Shown here one piece after another: positions 41,357 to 43,159 of a stretch of DNA of 43,159 nt (the first letter of the stretch is position 1; each line of letters opens with the position of its first letter). Made by a program: the position numbers and the translations under genes. The notes beneath the pieces were generated by a model. It did no database searches, had not been told where the DNA came from, and saw only the letters and a program-made list of their open reading frames with translations. This DNA comes from Thauera sp. 28. GTDB taxonomy: Bacteria; Pseudomonadota; Gammaproteobacteria; Burkholderiales; Rhodocyclaceae. The stretch is taken from the NCBI RefSeq assembly GCF_000310145.2, contig NZ_AMXA01000033.1, positions 1 through 43,159 of the forward strand, in the 5' to 3' direction.

Positions 41357-43159
41357 ATGCAGGTCAAGCTACAGCGCCCGCCCGAACTGCTCGCCGGCTA
41401 CACGGCACGGCCCGACCGCTACGACGAGTTGTGCCAGCGCATCGGCAGCGTGGTGGTGGTGCGGCCGCATTGGCGCGACTTCTTCCACGGCGTGGCGGCG
41501 ATGCCGCCCGAGGAGCTGTCGGCGCGCCGTGCCGCCTTGCGCCGTCAGGTCCATGAGAACGGCATCACCTACAACGTCTATGCCGATCCGCGTGGCTTTC
41601 AGCGCCCGTGGGAGCTGGATCTGCTGCCCTTCATGCTGCCGGCCTCGGAGTGGGCGCAGATCGAGGCTGCCGTCATCCAGCGTGCCACCTTGTTCAACCA
41701 CATTCTCGCCGACCTCTACGGCGAGCAGCGCCTGCTGCAGGAAGGGCTGATCCCGCCGGCGCTGATCTACGGCCACAGCGGCTTCCTGCGTCCGCTGGTG
41801 GGGGCGAAGCAGCCGGGCGACCTGTTCCTGCACCTGTACGCCGCCGACCTTGCGCGCTCGCCTGACGGGCGTTGGTGGGTGGTGGCCGACCGCACCCAGG
41901 CGCCGTCCGGGGCCGGCTACGCGCTGGAGAACCGCAGCGTGCTGGCACGTGCCCTGCCCGAGCTCTACCGCGCGACCGGGGTGCAGCCGCTGGTGCCCTT
42001 CTTCGAGCGCTTCCGCGACAACCTGGCGGCGCTGGCGCCGGCTGGCGCCCTGGGAGATGACGAGGATCCCCTCATCGTCGTGTTGACGCCCGGCCCCTAC
42101 AACGAGACCTACTTCGAGCACGCCTTCCTGGCGCGCGAGATGGGTTTCCCGCTCGTCGAGGGTCAGGACCTGACCGTGCGCGACGAGGCCGTCTTCCTGC
42201 GCACGCTCGACGGCCTGCAGCGGGTGCACGTGATCCTGCGCCGGGTGGACGACATCTGGTGCGATCCGCTCGAGCTGCGCGAGGATTCGGCACTGGGGGT
42301 TGCCGGGCTGGTGGCCGCGGTGCGTGCGGGCAAGGTGACGGTGGCCAATGCGCTCGGCAGCGGCATCCTCGAGACCGGCGCCCTGCTCGGCTATCTGCCG
42401 CACCTGTGCGAGGCGGTGCTGGGACAGAAGCTGCGCATGCCTTCGGTGGCGACCTGGTGGTGCGGCGAGCCCGCGGCACGCGACTACGCCCTGCAGCATC
42501 TGCGTGAGCTGGTGGTGAAGCCGGCCTACCCGAAACTGGGCGCGGGACCGGTGTTCTGCCGCGACTTGCCGGAAGCCGAGCTGGCGGCGCTGGCCGCCCG
42601 CATTGCCGCCCGCCCTTTCGACTTCGTCGCCCAGGAGATGGTGAACATCTCGCAGGCCCCGGTGCTTGCGGTCGATGGCGAGGCGCCCGGCGAGCGCAGC
42701 GCCGACGGACGGCGTTCGGCGGACTTCCCGGGCTGCAGCATGGTGGCCCGCAACGTGGCCTTGCGCGTCTTCGTGGCGGCCGGGGCCGACGGCTTCCGGG
42801 TGCTGCCCGGCGGGCTGACGCGCGTGGCTTCGGGCTCCGACATGCGTATCGTGTCCATGCAGCAGGGCGGCAGCAGCAAGGACGCCTGGGTGCTGAGCCC
42901 GACCGCGGTGGAGCGACCACCGCAGCACATCGTGCCCGGCCAGCTTGCGCCCCCTCCGGGCGGGCTGCGCAGGCTGGGGCTGTCGAGCCGGGTGGCGGAG
43001 AACTTCTTCTGGCTCGGGCGCTACAGCGAGCGGGCCGATGCCGCTGCGCGCCTCGGCCGCGAGACCCTGGCCCGCTTGGGCGGACTCGCGGGCGGCGCGG
43101 CTGCGGCGCCTGTGCTGCAGGGTGGTCGGCCGGAGCGCGTCTCGCAGGCCGCGGCGGCG
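41357..43159 (+). CDS. Circularly permuted ATP-grasp / alpha-E protein, 3' end outside window
   Basis: The 601 visible residues begin MQVKLQRPPELLAGY, eight bases after the transglutaminase stop. Up to about residue 525 is a circularly permuted ATP-grasp (DUF404/DUF407) domain: VHENGITYNVYADPRGFQRP, VVADRTQAPSGAGYALENR, VVLTPGPYNETYFEHAFLAR, VANALGSGILE, and PGGLTRVASGSDM. The frame then continues into SSRVAENFFWLGRYSERAD, the start of an alpha-E (DUF403) domain, so the two domains are fused here while they are separate genes in many genomes. ATP-grasp enzymes form peptide-like bonds, which fits a link with the transglutaminase. The 3' end is cut by the window edge. Confidence 0.92.
   Translation, partial: MQVKLQRPPELLAGYTARPDRYDELCQRIGSVVVVRPHWRDFFHGVAAMPPEELSARRAALRRQVHENGITYNVYADPRGFQRPWELDLLPFMLPASEWAQIEAAVIQRATLFNHILADLYGEQRLLQEGLIPPALIYGHSGFLRPLVGAKQPGDLFLHLYAADLARSPDGRWWVVADRTQAPSGAGYALENRSVLARALPELYRATGVQPLVPFFERFRDNLAALAPAGALGDDEDPLIVVLTPGPYNETYFEHAFLAREMGFPLVEGQDLTVRDEAVFLRTLDGLQRVHVILRRVDDIWCDPLELREDSALGVAGLVAAVRAGKVTVANALGSGILETGALLGYLPHLCEAVLGQKLRMPSVATWWCGEPAARDYALQHLRELVVKPAYPKLGAGPVFCRDLPEAELAALAARIAARPFDFVAQEMVNISQAPVLAVDGEAPGERSADGRRSADFPGCSMVARNVALRVFVAAGADGFRVLPGGLTRVASGSDMRIVSMQQGGSSKDAWVLSPTAVERPPQHIVPGQLAPPPGGLRRLGLSSRVAENFFWLGRYSERADAAARLGRETLARLGGLAGGAAAAPVLQGGRPERVSQAAAA

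Overview
The window reads as chromosomal DNA of a high-GC betaproteobacterium. The gene complement fits Rhodocyclales of the Thauera/Azoarcus type best: [NiFe]-hydrogenase maturation genes in the Ralstonia-like order hypABFCDE, a ribE-ribBA-ribH-nusB operon, a DsbD/CutA pair, and an RpoN-driven type IV pilin. The genus is an inference, because no rRNA gene is present. No tRNA, rRNA, CRISPR array or intact transposase was seen.

Layout. 1-5.1 kb: a glyoxalase-II-like hydrolase, a large EF-hand membrane protein of unknown function, and two LivH/LivM-type permeases. 5.2-9.9 kb: the matching periplasmic binding protein, a tandem array of REP palindromes, the flavin prenyltransferase UbiX, a LON-domain protein, MutY and a flavin reductase. 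9.8-15 kb: a lone HupK-like protein, HU, an RhlE-type helicase behind a long structured leader, and an isochorismatase-family hydrolase divergent from a LysR regulator. 15-20 kb: a tightly overlapping hypABFCDE operon on the minus strand whose HypF is a short, C-terminal-only form. 20-25.3 kb: two lipoproteins, the riboflavin operon with nusB, and a ParE/antitoxin pair. 25.3-29.2 kb: dsbD, cutA, a periplasmic histidine phosphatase and a hemerythrin protein.

29.2-34.5 kb is the accessory part. A parDE pair and a broken phd antitoxin lie between two copies of a palindrome. They are followed by a more A/T-rich minus-strand block of an O-antigen-ligase-like protein, a membrane sulfatase/phosphoethanolamine-transferase-like protein, and a type IV pilin with a near-perfect sigma-54 promoter. 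A truncated PIN toxin and a glutathione S-transferase follow. The pilin ends in serine and sits with two enzymes of kinds that can modify pilins, so this block is the best candidate for an undescribed system: a pilin glycosylation and/or phospho-modification locus.

34.7-43.2 kb: a winged-helix/nucleotidyltransferase fusion, an alpha/beta hydrolase and thioredoxin-fold ferredoxin pair, a VanZ-family membrane protein, a very large transglutaminase/DUF2126 protein, and a circularly permuted ATP-grasp/alpha-E protein cut by the window edge. The last two belong to a conserved but poorly understood peptide-modification gene set.
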